Under the pieces are notes generated by a model. It saw nothing but the letters and a program-made list of their open reading frames with translations. It ran no database searches and had not been told where the DNA came from. DNA of 64,000 bases from Luteolibacter sp. SL250 (GTDB taxonomy: Bacteria > Verrucomicrobiota > Verrucomicrobiia > Verrucomicrobiales > Akkermansiaceae), in assembly GCF_026625605.1 (NCBI RefSeq), contig NZ_CP113054.1, positions 1,054,001-1,118,000 of the forward strand, given 5' to 3'. Below are positions 42,517 through 51,204 of the stretch, one piece after another (positions within the stretch are counted from its first letter, which is position 1; the number at the start of each line of letters is the position of its first letter). The translations under genes and the position numbers were made by a program.

Positions 42517-42639
42517 TGGCCTGTCACGGAGGATGCTCCGGTGGTGATTGTGACGGAATCGGAACATGAAAAGCAGCGCGGAGGCTGGCTGGATGATGTT
42601 TTTGTCACAGCGGGAATGGATTTGATTCCCGGACCAACC

Positions 42640-44556
42640 ATGAGAATCGACATCGTAACGGATACCTTTCTGCCGGATGTGAATGGCGTCGCCATGACGC
42701 TGGGACGGATCACCGACGGTCTCCGCGAGCGGGGGCACCGGGTCCACATCATCCGCACGGGTGAGGGGAGCGGCAACCGGGAGACGGTCGCCGCATCGAT
42801 CCCGCTTCCGGGTTACAAGGAGGTCCGCGTGGGTCTCCCCGGGCCGTTCCGCCTGCGGAAGCGCTGGCTGAAGAAGCGGCCGGACGCGGTGTATGTCGCG
42901 ACGGAGAGCCCGCTCGGCAGGTCTGCGGTGAAGGCGGCGAAGACGCTGGGCATCCCGGTTGCCACCGGCTTCCACACGAATTTCCACGAATACCTGGAAC
43001 AGTACCGGCTTGGTGGGTTGGAGCCTGCGGCAAAGGCATGGTTGAAGCGCTTCCACTCCGCGGCGGACTGCACGCTGGCACCGTCGCCGGAGCTGGTGGC
43101 CCGCCTGCGTGACGAGGGATTTCGTGAGGTGCATCTGCTGGGCCGGGGCGTGGACTCCGTCCTGTTCACCCCGGAGAAGCGGTGCGAAGCCCTGCGCGCG
43201 TCATGGGGTGCGCGGATGGGTGTGCCTGTCGCCATCGTCGTCGGCAGGGTCGCCGCTGAAAAGAATCTGGATCTGGCGATGAAGGCGTTCGAGCGCATGC
43301 GCCAGACCGTGCCGGACCTCCGCTGCGTGGTGGTGGGTGATGGACCGGTGCGCGCGAAGCTGGAGGAAAGCCACCCATGGGTCCACTTCGCCGGTGTGCG
43401 GACGGGTGAGGATCTGGCGGCACACTATGCCTCCGCGGATGTGCTGCTTTTCCCCAGTGAAACGGAGACGTTCGGGAATGTCCTGCTGGAAGGCATGGCA
43501 AGCGGGCTGGTGACGGTGAGCTATGACTATGCCGCCTCCGAACGCCACGTGACCGGCGGCGTGAACGGCATGAAGGCCGTGCGTGGGGATGAAGAAGGCT
43601 TCATCCGCCTGGCGGTGGAAGCTTTGGCACAGGCTCCGGAGATGAGATCCGCCGCGCGGGAGAGTTCCGAAAAACTCGGCTGGAGCGAGGTTGTCCGCGA
43701 GTTCGACGAGCGGATGCAGCGGATCGCCGCGACCGGGAGGGCCGCGGACCCCATGCGGGTGAAGCGCCGGAAGCTTTCCTGCCGCACACTTTTCCTCTCC
43801 GACATCCACCTCGGCATGGCGGACTCGAAGGCGGTGGAGGTCGTGCATTTCCTGAAGCACATCCAGTGCTCGAAGCTGGTGCTCAACGGCGACATCATCG
43901 ACGGCTGGGCGCTCCGCCGTGGTGGCCGTTGGCGCGGGCGGCACAGCCGGGTGATCCGGAAGATCCTCAAGATGATGGAGAAGGATCACACCGAAGTCGT
44001 GTATCTGCGCGGGAACCACGACGATATCCTGGAGCGCTTCCTGCCGCTGGCTTTCGGTCGCCTGAAAGTGGCGAAGGAACACATCCACGTCTCACCCACC
44101 GGCAAGCGGTATCTGGTCGTCCATGGCGACGGCTTCGACAGTGTTTCCACCAAGCACAAGTGGCTCGCCTCCATCGGTGCGGTGGGCTATGACACCCTGC
44201 TGAAGGTCAACCGTGTCTATAACAAATGGCGCGCGTGGCGGGGGAAGGAATACTTCTCCCTCAGCAAGCGGGTGAAGGCGAAGGTGAAGTCCGCCGTCAG
44301 CTTCGTCGACAAATACGAGGAGCTGCTCCAGGAACTGGCCCGCCACAAGCGGTGCGAAGGCATCATCTGCGGCCACATCCACACGCCCGAGGACAAACAG
44401 GTGGGGGACATCCACTACCTCAACTCCGGGGACTGGGTGGAAAGCCTCACCGCCATCATCGAGCACCACGACGGGCGGATGGAGCTGGTGAAATACGCCG
44501 ACTTCTTCAAGGATGGCGACAGGATGGTGGAAGCCGAGGTGGCTGCCGTCGCGTAA
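42640..44556 (+). CDS. Fusion of GT4 glycosyltransferase and LpxH-like metallophosphatase
   Basis: A protein of 638 residues. Residues 1-370 are a GT-B glycosyltransferase of family 4: MRIDIVTDTFLPDVNGVAMTL, ATGFHTNFHEYL, VVGRVAAEKNLDLAM, and FPSETETFGNVLLEGMASGL with the nucleotide-sugar Glu motif. Residues 378-630 are a calcineurin-like phosphatase of the UDP-2,3-diacylglucosamine hydrolase type: LFLSDIHLGMADS, LNGDIIDGW, LRGNHDDI, VHGDGFD and CGHIHTPED, so all metal ligands appear present. An in-frame ATG at 43753, with GGGAGG upstream at 43735, could also produce the phosphatase part alone. Probable role: membrane glycolipid or lipid A-type synthesis. Start ATG 42640 fits the GT4 beginning; the open frame from 42541 is atypical. 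Confidence 0.88.
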   Translation: MRIDIVTDTFLPDVNGVAMTLGRITDGLRERGHRVHIIRTGEGSGNRETVAASIPLPGYKEVRVGLPGPFRLRKRWLKKRPDAVYVATESPLGRSAVKAAKTLGIPVATGFHTNFHEYLEQYRLGGLEPAAKAWLKRFHSAADCTLAPSPELVARLRDEGFREVHLLGRGVDSVLFTPEKRCEALRASWGARMGVPVAIVVGRVAAEKNLDLAMKAFERMRQTVPDLRCVVVGDGPVRAKLEESHPWVHFAGVRTGEDLAAHYASADVLLFPSETETFGNVLLEGMASGLVTVSYDYAASERHVTGGVNGMKAVRGDEEGFIRLAVEALAQAPEMRSAARESSEKLGWSEVVREFDERMQRIAATGRAADPMRVKRRKLSCRTLFLSDIHLGMADSKAVEVVHFLKHIQCSKLVLNGDIIDGWALRRGGRWRGRHSRVIRKILKMMEKDHTEVVYLRGNHDDILERFLPLAFGRLKVAKEHIHVSPTGKRYLVVHGDGFDSVSTKHKWLASIGAVGYDTLLKVNRVYNKWRAWRGKEYFSLSKRVKAKVKSAVSFVDKYEELLQELARHKRCEGIICGHIHTPEDKQVGDIHYLNSGDWVESLTAIIEHHDGRMELVKYADFFKDGDRMVEAEVAAVA

Positions 44557-44613
44557 GCGGAGATTTCACCGCAGCTTCATACTCGTTTCACATTTGGCTG
44601 CGATGACAGCCGC

Positions 44614-46251
44614 ATGTTGAAACGCATCGCACTGCTGTTGGTTCCCGTGCTGGCATCCGCCGCGCCGGAAGAGGGGGCGGGACTGGACGGGGCGGAGGTG
44701 AAGATCCCGTATTCCGAACTGAAGCGTCTCCTGGCGAAGGAACCTTCGCAGGTGGAGGCCGCGCAGCCGCCGCCGGTCCTGTTGTCGGCGAAGTTCACCC
44801 TCGTCGATGCGGAGGGCGGACCGCAGATGGAGGCGGAGTTCCAGGTGGCCGCCTTCGGGGAGAAGCAGGTCGGGCTGCCGTTGATGAAGGCAGGGCTGGG
44901 CGTGGAGGTGCTGGAACCTGCCGATGCGAACGTGATCGTCCGCGACGGGGACATCCAGCTTCTCCTCGACAAGCCCGGAAGGCAGTCCGTCCGGGCCCGC
45001 CTGCTGCCGCAGGTGGACGGGGGCGGATTCAGCTTTTTTCCCGCAGGATGTCCGCTGGTCACGTTCGGCACCGGTCCGATCCGCGGGGGGCGCTCCGTGA
45101 GGCTGGCCTCCAGCGGACGGGTGAGCATGCTCGGCGAAGGTCAGTCGGTCCCGCTCGTCGGGGTGGACCGGAAGGTTGAGGTGGGTTTCGTCAGCGAGGA
45201 GGAGATGCGTGAGGCGACGAAACCTCCGGAACCCTCTGTGTGGGCATGGCGCCATGAGGCGTTGGTTCTGCCCGGCGAGAGCACGATTTCCTACCGCGTG
45301 ATCTCCCGGGCATCGGCATCGTCGGGTTCGGGTGTGGCAGCGTCCCTTGTTCTGCCTGCGGGTGCACGCGGGGTGAAAGTGACCGGTGATGATCTGGTGG
45401 ATCAAAATGGGGTCGTTGGCGGTGACACGCTGGTGATCGGCTGGAAAACCCGCGGGCTGCTTGAGCGTGAGATCAGCCTTTCCTATGAGGTCCCGCGCCG
45501 GTCGCCCGACCGTGGGTGGAAACTGCAGGTTCCGGCGGGTCCGGCTTCGGAGGAAACGTTCGCCCGCTACTTCGTCCGCGCGGTGCCCGCCCTTTCCTAT
45601 ACTGCGGAGGGCCTTTCCGGGCCGGTGTCCCCGCGCGGGTTGCCGGAGGCATTTGCCCGGGAACTGAACGGCGCCTCCTGCTACGAGATCGAGGGCGGGG
45701 CGGAGGTGGCGCTGGCGGTCACCCGGCGGCCTGTCGCCGCCGTGTCCGACGCGATCATGGATGACGCCGCATGGTCGGTGAAGGTGGAGCCGGATGGAGC
45801 CGTGCTGCTGGAGGGCCTGATGACCGTGAGCCATGGCGAGGCGGCGGTGCTGCTGTTCGACACGCCCACGGGGCTGTCGCTGCTGAAGTGTTCCCTGAAC
45901 GGCCAACCGGTCGCCCCCGTGAGCCATGAGGGAGGGAAACTGGAACTCGCCCTGCCGGCGAACGGCCCACCGGCAAAGGTGGAGTGTTCCTTCACCGGCC
46001 GCATCGGGACCCTCGATCCGGTGGAGGGCACCTTTTCCATCGGCCTTCCACAGACGCCGATGTTCATCCGTGCGCTGCAGTGGAAGATCGACCTGCCACC
46101 CGCCTACCAGGCGGAGATCTCCGGCAATGTCATGCGGATGAACCCTGAAGCGGGCGAGCCTCCTTCGCGGGTGGTGGTCCGCAAAAACCTGTGCCGTGAC
46201 GAGCGCCCGGAAGCGCATGTCTTCTACACGCGCAAGAACCCCGGCTTCTGA
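44614..46251 (+). CDS. Large secreted protein of unknown function upstream of a CreD-like gene
   Basis: A protein of 545 residues with a signal peptide (MLKRIALLLVPVLASAAPEE). The rest looks like a chain of beta-sandwich domains without cysteine motifs or obvious catalytic residues, for example VLLSAKFTLVDAEGGPQMEAEFQVAAFG and ALVLPGESTISYRVISR. It ends without a membrane anchor. Its stop is 25 bases before the CreD-like membrane protein gene, so the pair probably works together at the envelope. I do not recognise a family. Confidence 0.7.
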   Translation: MLKRIALLLVPVLASAAPEEGAGLDGAEVKIPYSELKRLLAKEPSQVEAAQPPPVLLSAKFTLVDAEGGPQMEAEFQVAAFGEKQVGLPLMKAGLGVEVLEPADANVIVRDGDIQLLLDKPGRQSVRARLLPQVDGGGFSFFPAGCPLVTFGTGPIRGGRSVRLASSGRVSMLGEGQSVPLVGVDRKVEVGFVSEEEMREATKPPEPSVWAWRHEALVLPGESTISYRVISRASASSGSGVAASLVLPAGARGVKVTGDDLVDQNGVVGGDTLVIGWKTRGLLEREISLSYEVPRRSPDRGWKLQVPAGPASEETFARYFVRAVPALSYTAEGLSGPVSPRGLPEAFARELNGASCYEIEGGAEVALAVTRRPVAAVSDAIMDDAAWSVKVEPDGAVLLEGLMTVSHGEAAVLLFDTPTGLSLLKCSLNGQPVAPVSHEGGKLELALPANGPPAKVECSFTGRIGTLDPVEGTFSIGLPQTPMFIRALQWKIDLPPAYQAEISGNVMRMNPEAGEPPSRVVVRKNLCRDERPEAHVFYTRKNPGF

Positions 46252-46276
46252 TTCCTCATCAACCCCATCCTTTGAC

Positions 46277-47458
46277 ATGAAACTGATCCATCTCATCGCC
46301 TCCATGGCCATCGTCGCCTGCACCGCCATCGCGTGGTTCTTCCTCGGTTCCGTTCTAGCCGACCGGACCCGTCAATCCACCTCGGACATGGCGGCGGAGG
46401 TTGCCGGAGTCTGGGGGCCGGCCCTGGTGCAAAAGCACCCTGAGGCATGGTTCGAAACGCCGAATGCACCCGGCGGCCGTGCGATGCTGCCACCGTCCTC
46501 CTCAAAGATCACGGTGGATCTGAAATCCGAGCCGAAACGCCGCGGGCTGGTGTGGCACAGGACGTACCGGGTGGATTTCAAGGCGGAGTATGTCTTCACG
46601 AATCCCACGCGTATCCCGCAGACGGTCTATGTTTCGTTTCCCCTGCCGGATCACTCCGCAGGCTTGAATGGCTTCCGCTTCCTGCTGGACGGTGTGTCCC
46701 CGGCGGAACAGATGCCGGCGTCGTCCGGCGGGATGACACGGGCGGTGGTGGTGCCCGCGCTCGGTTCCGTGACGCTGCACACCGGCTACGGCACCCGCGG
46801 CTCTGACAGTTTCAGCTACGTCTTTCCCGACAACCGGCGGGTTGCAGGGTTCGACCTGGTGATGAAGACGGACTTCGGGGAAATCAACTTCCCTGTCGGC
46901 ACCGGCTCTCCGGGTGAAAGGGCGGGTAGCGGCGGCGGTTGGGAACTCCGCTGGAACTACCCGGATGTACTCGGGGCGCCATCGATCGGGATGGACATGC
47001 CGAATCTCCTCAACGCGGGGCCCGTCGCGGCGCGGATCGCCTTTTTTGCACCGGTTTCGCTGCTCCTGTTCGTGGTGGTGATGCTGTTGATGGCCACCCT
47101 GAAAGGGGTGCCGCTGCATCCGGTCCACGTCTTCTTCGTGTCCGCGGGCTTCTTCGCCTTCCACCTGTTGTTCGCCTATCTGGTGGATCTGGTGCCGCTC
47201 GCCCCGGCATTCGGGATCGCGACGGTCGTCTCCGTGGTGCTGGTGTGCGGCTACCTGAAGGCGGTGGGAGGCCGGGCCTTGTTCAGGATCGCGCTGCCCG
47301 CGCAGCTCGGTTACCTGGTGCTGTTCAGCCTGTCGTTCTTTTTCGATGGCCTGACCGGCATCACGCTGACCGTCTGCTCCGTTCTGACGCTCGCCCTGCT
47401 CATGGCGCTCACCGCCAAGGTTGACTGGAGGGCGTTTGAAAAGGCGCGCACCGCATAA
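46277..47458 (+). CDS. CreD-like inner membrane protein
   Basis: A protein of 393 residues from ATG 46277. One N-terminal helix (LIHLIASMAIVACTAIAWFFLG) is followed by a periplasmic beta-rich domain of about 230 residues (RTYRVDFKAEYVFTNPTRIPQTVYVSFPLPD). About six C-terminal helices follow, with LHPVHVFFVSAGFFAFHLLFAYLVDLVPL. This single helix, large loop and helix bundle matches the CreD layout, and LHPVQYLLVGLAL-type helices are typical of CreD. CreD has been linked to envelope integrity and beta-lactam response in proteobacteria. The classification is by layout and partial motif, so moderately sure. No CreBC pair is nearby. Confidence 0.62.
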   Translation: MKLIHLIASMAIVACTAIAWFFLGSVLADRTRQSTSDMAAEVAGVWGPALVQKHPEAWFETPNAPGGRAMLPPSSSKITVDLKSEPKRRGLVWHRTYRVDFKAEYVFTNPTRIPQTVYVSFPLPDHSAGLNGFRFLLDGVSPAEQMPASSGGMTRAVVVPALGSVTLHTGYGTRGSDSFSYVFPDNRRVAGFDLVMKTDFGEINFPVGTGSPGERAGSGGGWELRWNYPDVLGAPSIGMDMPNLLNAGPVAARIAFFAPVSLLLFVVVMLLMATLKGVPLHPVHVFFVSAGFFAFHLLFAYLVDLVPLAPAFGIATVVSVVLVCGYLKAVGGRALFRIALPAQLGYLVLFSLSFFFDGLTGITLTVCSVLTLALLMALTAKVDWRAFEKARTA

Positions 47459-47526
47459 AAAACGTCGGCGCTTGGCAAACGGGTGATGGCTTTGCAAGAG
47501 TGGGGACGTATCACCAACTTCGCATC

Positions 47527-49470
47527 ATGAAACCCATCGCCGCCGTTCTACTGCTCGCCTGCATCGCCACCGCCCAGGATCTGAAACCACCGGCCCGGGC
47601 GTTTCCTCCGGTGGGGGACAAGCTCAGCGAGGCGGACCGGGCGACGCTCACGGAAGAGCTCAAGCTGGTGCAGGCGGAATTCGACACGCTGCCCAAGAAG
47701 AAGGAGAACGCGAATGCGGAAATTTTCCTGAAGGCCATCCGCTATGCGCTGGACTACACGGAATACTACAAGCCCTCCGACGCGGGAGCCGACCGTGGAC
47801 TGCTTACGGAGGCCCGCAAGCGCATCACCGCGCTGAAGAACGGCGAGCAGCCGTGGATGACCGCCAAGGGCCTCGTTGTCCGCGGTTACTACAGCCCCAT
47901 CGATGGATCCCCGCAGCCGTTCGCGCTGGAGATCCCCCAGGATGCGCCGGACCAGAACGCTCCGGCCTGGCTCTGGCTGCAGGGCCGCGGTGAAACGCGC
48001 ACGGACCATCATTTCATCGAGGAACGCCTCGGCAGGCCGGGGCAGTTCCGTCCTCCGGGAACCATCATCGTGCACCCGTGGGGACGCTACTGCGTGGGCA
48101 CCAAGAACGCGGGCGAACAGGACGTCCTCCACGTGCGTGACCTGCTGGTGGCCGAAGGCAGGATCGACCCGAAGCGGGTGGCGCTCTGCGGCTTTTCCAT
48201 GGGAGGGGCCGGTGCCTGGATGCTGGGGGCCCACCACACGGACAAATGGACGGTCGTCCACGCCGGCGCGGGATTTGTCGAGGTGCGGAAATTCCAGAAC
48301 CTGAAGGACGAGGTGGTCGCGGCCATGCCTCCTTGGGAGATCACCCTCTGGGGTCAGAACGACGTGCCGGACTATGCGCGCAATCTCCTGAACGTTCCGC
48401 TCATCGCCTACAGCGGTGAGAACGACAAGCAGCGGCAGGCCGCCGAGATCATGACGGAAGTGCTGGCGAAGGAAGGTCTCACCCTGAAGCACTTCATCGG
48501 TCCGAAGACCGAGCACAAATACGAGCCGGAAGTCAAAAAGGAGGTCGAGGCGGAGATCCAGAAGGCTCTCCTCAATCCTCCCGCATCCTATCCGTTGAAG
48601 CTCACCTACCAGACGAAGACACTGGACTACTCGGAAATGTATTGGGTGGAGGCCACCGGGCTGGAGGAACACTGGAAGGACAGCCGGATCGACGCGACCA
48701 TCGACGCGCCTCTGCCTGCCGCGAAGAAGGCGGAGATCAAGACGAAGAACATCACCTCGATGAAGCTGCGCTCATGGAACGGAGAGGATTTCGGCGGCCC
48801 CCTTGCCATCAGCATCGATGGGCAGGACCTCACCGCCAACGGAGGCGGGAAAGCCATCCTGCTGACGAAGGCGGATGGGAAATGGACCGCAGGCGCCGCG
48901 GAGGACACCACCACCCTCCGCAAACGGCCAGGACTGCAAGGTCCGATCGATGATGCCTTCACCGGTCCCTTCATGTATGTCCTGCCGGACGGTCCGTGCG
49001 CCACTCCGGAGGCGGAGGCATGGGTGAAGGCGGAGCTGGCCTACCAGACCGACCGCTGGAGGTACCTCATGCGCGGTGATGTCCGGACGAAAAAGGCCTC
49101 CGAAGTCACGCCGGACGACGTGAAGAACTACAACCTCATCCTCTGGGGGGACCCGAAGGCGAATCCGCTGATCAAGACCCTGCTGCCCCGCCTGCCCATC
49201 CAGTGGACGGCGGAGAAGATCAGCGTGGGGGACAAGAGCACGGCATCCACCGGACACATCCTCTCCATGATCTATCCCACCCCGGCGGGCCGTTACATCG
49301 TCCTCAACAGCGGCCTCACTTTCCGTGAGAACCACAAGAGCAACGCGGTGCAGAATCCGCAGCTTCCGGACTGGGCGATCATCGACCTTTCCGTGCCGCC
49401 GGACGGCAATGCTCCGGGCAAGGTGGTCGCCGCGGATTTCTTCGACGAAACCTGGAAACCAAAGAAGTAA
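47527..49470 (+). CDS. Secreted alpha/beta-hydrolase (esterase/peptidase-like) with C-terminal extension
   Basis: A protein of 647 residues from ATG 47527 with a signal peptide (MKPIAAVLLLACIATAQ). The middle region is an alpha/beta-hydrolase of the prolyl-oligopeptidase or PHB-depolymerase type: PAWLWLQGRGETRTDHHFIEE, KRVALCGFSMGGAGAWMLGAHHTDKW (nucleophile in GFSMGG), AYSGENDKQRQAAEIM and FIGPKTEHKYEP, which may hold the acid and histidine. The C-terminal 270 residues have unknown function (YWVEATGLEEHWKDSRIDATIDAPLP). Exported esterase activity on plant or algal material is likely but unproven. The LprI-like gene follows eight bases later. Confidence 0.78.
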   Translation: MKPIAAVLLLACIATAQDLKPPARAFPPVGDKLSEADRATLTEELKLVQAEFDTLPKKKENANAEIFLKAIRYALDYTEYYKPSDAGADRGLLTEARKRITALKNGEQPWMTAKGLVVRGYYSPIDGSPQPFALEIPQDAPDQNAPAWLWLQGRGETRTDHHFIEERLGRPGQFRPPGTIIVHPWGRYCVGTKNAGEQDVLHVRDLLVAEGRIDPKRVALCGFSMGGAGAWMLGAHHTDKWTVVHAGAGFVEVRKFQNLKDEVVAAMPPWEITLWGQNDVPDYARNLLNVPLIAYSGENDKQRQAAEIMTEVLAKEGLTLKHFIGPKTEHKYEPEVKKEVEAEIQKALLNPPASYPLKLTYQTKTLDYSEMYWVEATGLEEHWKDSRIDATIDAPLPAAKKAEIKTKNITSMKLRSWNGEDFGGPLAISIDGQDLTANGGGKAILLTKADGKWTAGAAEDTTTLRKRPGLQGPIDDAFTGPFMYVLPDGPCATPEAEAWVKAELAYQTDRWRYLMRGDVRTKKASEVTPDDVKNYNLILWGDPKANPLIKTLLPRLPIQWTAEKISVGDKSTASTGHILSMIYPTPAGRYIVLNSGLTFRENHKSNAVQNPQLPDWAIIDLSVPPDGNAPGKVVAADFFDETWKPKK

Positions 49471-49477
49471 CATCGAC

Positions 49478-49831
49478 ATGAAACTTCCATCATTGCTGTG
49501 CCTGCTGGCCTTCGCCCCGCTGGTGGTCCACGCCCAATCCAACGCCGAGATGAAAGAGGAGGCCGCGTCCATCCTCGACAAGTCCGACACGGCGATGAAC
49601 AAGGCCTACCAGCAGTTGCTCTCCATCCTCAATGACGAGGGCAAGAAGCGCCTGCGCGAAACCCAGCGGGCATGGCTCGCCTACCGGGATGCCCAGGCTG
49701 GATTCGACTCCCACCACATGGCAGGGGGGACGGGGGAAGGCCTGGAGCGGCTGGGCAGCCTCAACATGCTCACCGAGGAAAGGACGAAGCGCCTGCAGGA
49801 GGACTACAAGCGCTTCAAGGAACTCCAATAG
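49478..49831 (+). CDS. LprI/DUF1311-type secreted protein
   Basis: A protein of 117 residues with a signal peptide (MKLPSLLCLLAFAPLVVHA). The rest is a helical domain with the DUF1311 pattern: SDTAMNKAYQQLLSILNDEGKKRLRETQRAWLAYRDAQAGF and then LTEERTKRLQEDYKRF. Related domains in LprI inhibit lysozymes, and other members are of unknown role. It lacks the cysteine pair of many DUF1311 proteins. I chose ATG 49478 because it begins the signal peptide. It is downstream in the esterase operon. Confidence 0.8.
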   Translation: MKLPSLLCLLAFAPLVVHAQSNAEMKEEAASILDKSDTAMNKAYQQLLSILNDEGKKRLRETQRAWLAYRDAQAGFDSHHMAGGTGEGLERLGSLNMLTEERTKRLQEDYKRFKELQ

Positions 49832-49838
49832 CTCCGGC

Positions 49839-50282
49839 TTATTCCGCGGACAGCTTGCAGTCCTGGATCTCCTCCTCGCCGGTCGCCTTGTCCACCTGTT
49901 CGGGGATGATGTGGCCGGCGATGAGGCCCGGGCGGACCTTGCTGCGGACGAACGTGGATTCGCCCGGTTTCACGGTGATGGTCGCCTTGTGGGTCCACTC
50001 CGTGGACATGGAAACCACGTGCTGGCCCGGCTTCTGGTCGGAGTAGATGAAGCCCTGGCCCTCCGAGGTGCCCACCGCCGTGCCATCGATCTTCACCGCA
50101 GGTTTGATCGCGGCTCCGAAGGAACTCGGCCGGTAGATGAACACCCGGCTGTGGCCCTTCGCCACGGAAGGAAGCGTTGATTTCGCTTCGGCATAACTGG
50201 GGCCGCTCGCACAACTGACGAAGCTGAGTGAACCGGCGAGGAGGGAGGAAAGGACGAGGGTGCGTTTGAGGATGGAAGGCAT
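49839..50282 (-). CDS. DUF2846-like lipoprotein
   Basis: A protein of 147 residues. The leader ends LAGSLSFVSC, a plausible lipobox, followed by ASGPSYAEAKSTLPSVAKGHSRVFIYRPSSFGAAIKPAVKIDG. This matches the DUF2846 pattern (ryfvyR......g.....v.idg), and GFIYSDQKPGQHVVSMSTEWTHKATITVKPGE follows. Function unknown; probably a periplasmic lipoprotein. It converges with the LprI-like gene, with only seven bases between stops. Confidence 0.8.
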   Translation of the reverse strand: MPSILKRTLVLSSLLAGSLSFVSCASGPSYAEAKSTLPSVAKGHSRVFIYRPSSFGAAIKPAVKIDGTAVGTSEGQGFIYSDQKPGQHVVSMSTEWTHKATITVKPGESTFVRSKVRPGLIAGHIIPEQVDKATGEEEIQDCKLSAE

Positions 50283-50410
50283 CCGGGGAAACTCGACACT
50301 GCGGCATGGCCGATCAACCGAAATCGGCCTTTTCCGAAGGATTGCATCATTCCGAATGTCCTTTCGGTGAATGGGTTAAATCGGATTCACCGTGATGGCG
50401 GTTTGTCCGC
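50283..50410. other. Intergenic region with two perfect hairpins
   Basis: This 128 bp spacer between two minus-strand genes contains GGCCGAT/ATCGGCC arms (50308-50314 and 50323-50329) followed on the plus strand by TTTT. A second inverted repeat has arms CGGTGAAT and ATTCACCG around a 12-base loop (about 50367-50394). The first has terminator form only for plus-strand transcripts, while both adjacent genes read minus. The DUF2846 promoter must also lie here. Confidence 0.4.
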
Positions 50411-51166
50411 TCACTTGATGTTCATCCTTTTGAAGACCGGCTTCAGCGCCTCCGCCCAGACCTGGTAGCCAGGCTCCGCGAGGTGCAGCTTGTCCGCCGC
50501 GAAATGCTCCGGATTGGCGGGCTTGCCCTCCTTGTTGGCGTAGAGGGTGAACAGGTCCAGCACCTCGAAGTCCTTGCCGGGTTTGCCCAGCTTCAGGATG
50601 CGGGTGTTGATGTCCGCATAGGCGCCCGGCTTGGCGGGTGCGTCCGCCTTGTCGCGGGGTGGGATGGTGCAGACGATGATGGGCACGCTGGCCTTGTAGG
50701 CCCGCGCCTGTGCGATCAGCTCCTTGATGTTCGCCTCGATGGTGGCGGGATCCCCGTGGGCGCTCAGGTCATTCGAGCCGATGTTGATGACGATCGCCTC
50801 CGGTTCGAGATCCAGCACATCCTCCTTGAAGCGGAACAGCACACCGCGGCTCACGTCCCCGCCGATGCCGCGGTTGGCGACTTTCAGCCCGGGGAATGAG
50901 GCGGCCAGGGATTTCCAGTTGCCGGTCAGCGAGTCGCCGACAAAGACGACCGCTCCCTTGTCCTTCTGCCGCTGGCTCCAGAAATAATTCCGGTTGTCCG
51001 TCATCCAGCCGTGGACCCGGATCACACCCTGTCCCGGCCAGGCGGATGCCTCCTTCGCGTCAGGGAATGGCGTCGGTCCGTCGGCTGCGGAGGAAGGTGT
51101 GAAAGTGGTGACGAGGGTGATCACCGTGGCGACCGGAAGGATCAGTTTCGGAAGATGGAGTTTCAT
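50411..51166 (-). CDS. Secreted SGNH/GDSL-family esterase
   Basis: A protein of 251 residues with a signal segment (KLILPVATVITLVTTFTPSSA). SGNH blocks are present: nucleophile in VVFVGDSLTGNW, Gly in NRGIGGDVSRGVLFR, Asn in INIGSNDLSAHGDP and catalytic Asp-His in DKLHLAEPGYQVWAEAL. It resembles the PAF-acetylhydrolase IB-type sugar esterases that often remove acetyl groups from polysaccharides. ATG 51166 begins the leader. It lies 38 bases after the DUF1593 gene, so one operon. Confidence 0.85.
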   Translation of the reverse strand: MKLHLPKLILPVATVITLVTTFTPSSAADGPTPFPDAKEASAWPGQGVIRVHGWMTDNRNYFWSQRQKDKGAVVFVGDSLTGNWKSLAASFPGLKVANRGIGGDVSRGVLFRFKEDVLDLEPEAIVINIGSNDLSAHGDPATIEANIKELIAQARAYKASVPIIVCTIPPRDKADAPAKPGAYADINTRILKLGKPGKDFEVLDLFTLYANKEGKPANPEHFAADKLHLAEPGYQVWAEALKPVFKRMNIK

Positions 51167-51204
51167 GGATTTCGGCGGGATACGTGGTGGTGGGCTTGGA
51201 AGTT

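Noticed and set aside
47474-47500. Possible sigma-54 promoter (TTGGCA ... TTTGC) before the secreted hydrolase gene
   Set aside because: The spacing between the GG and GC elements is too long for the -24/-12 consensus.
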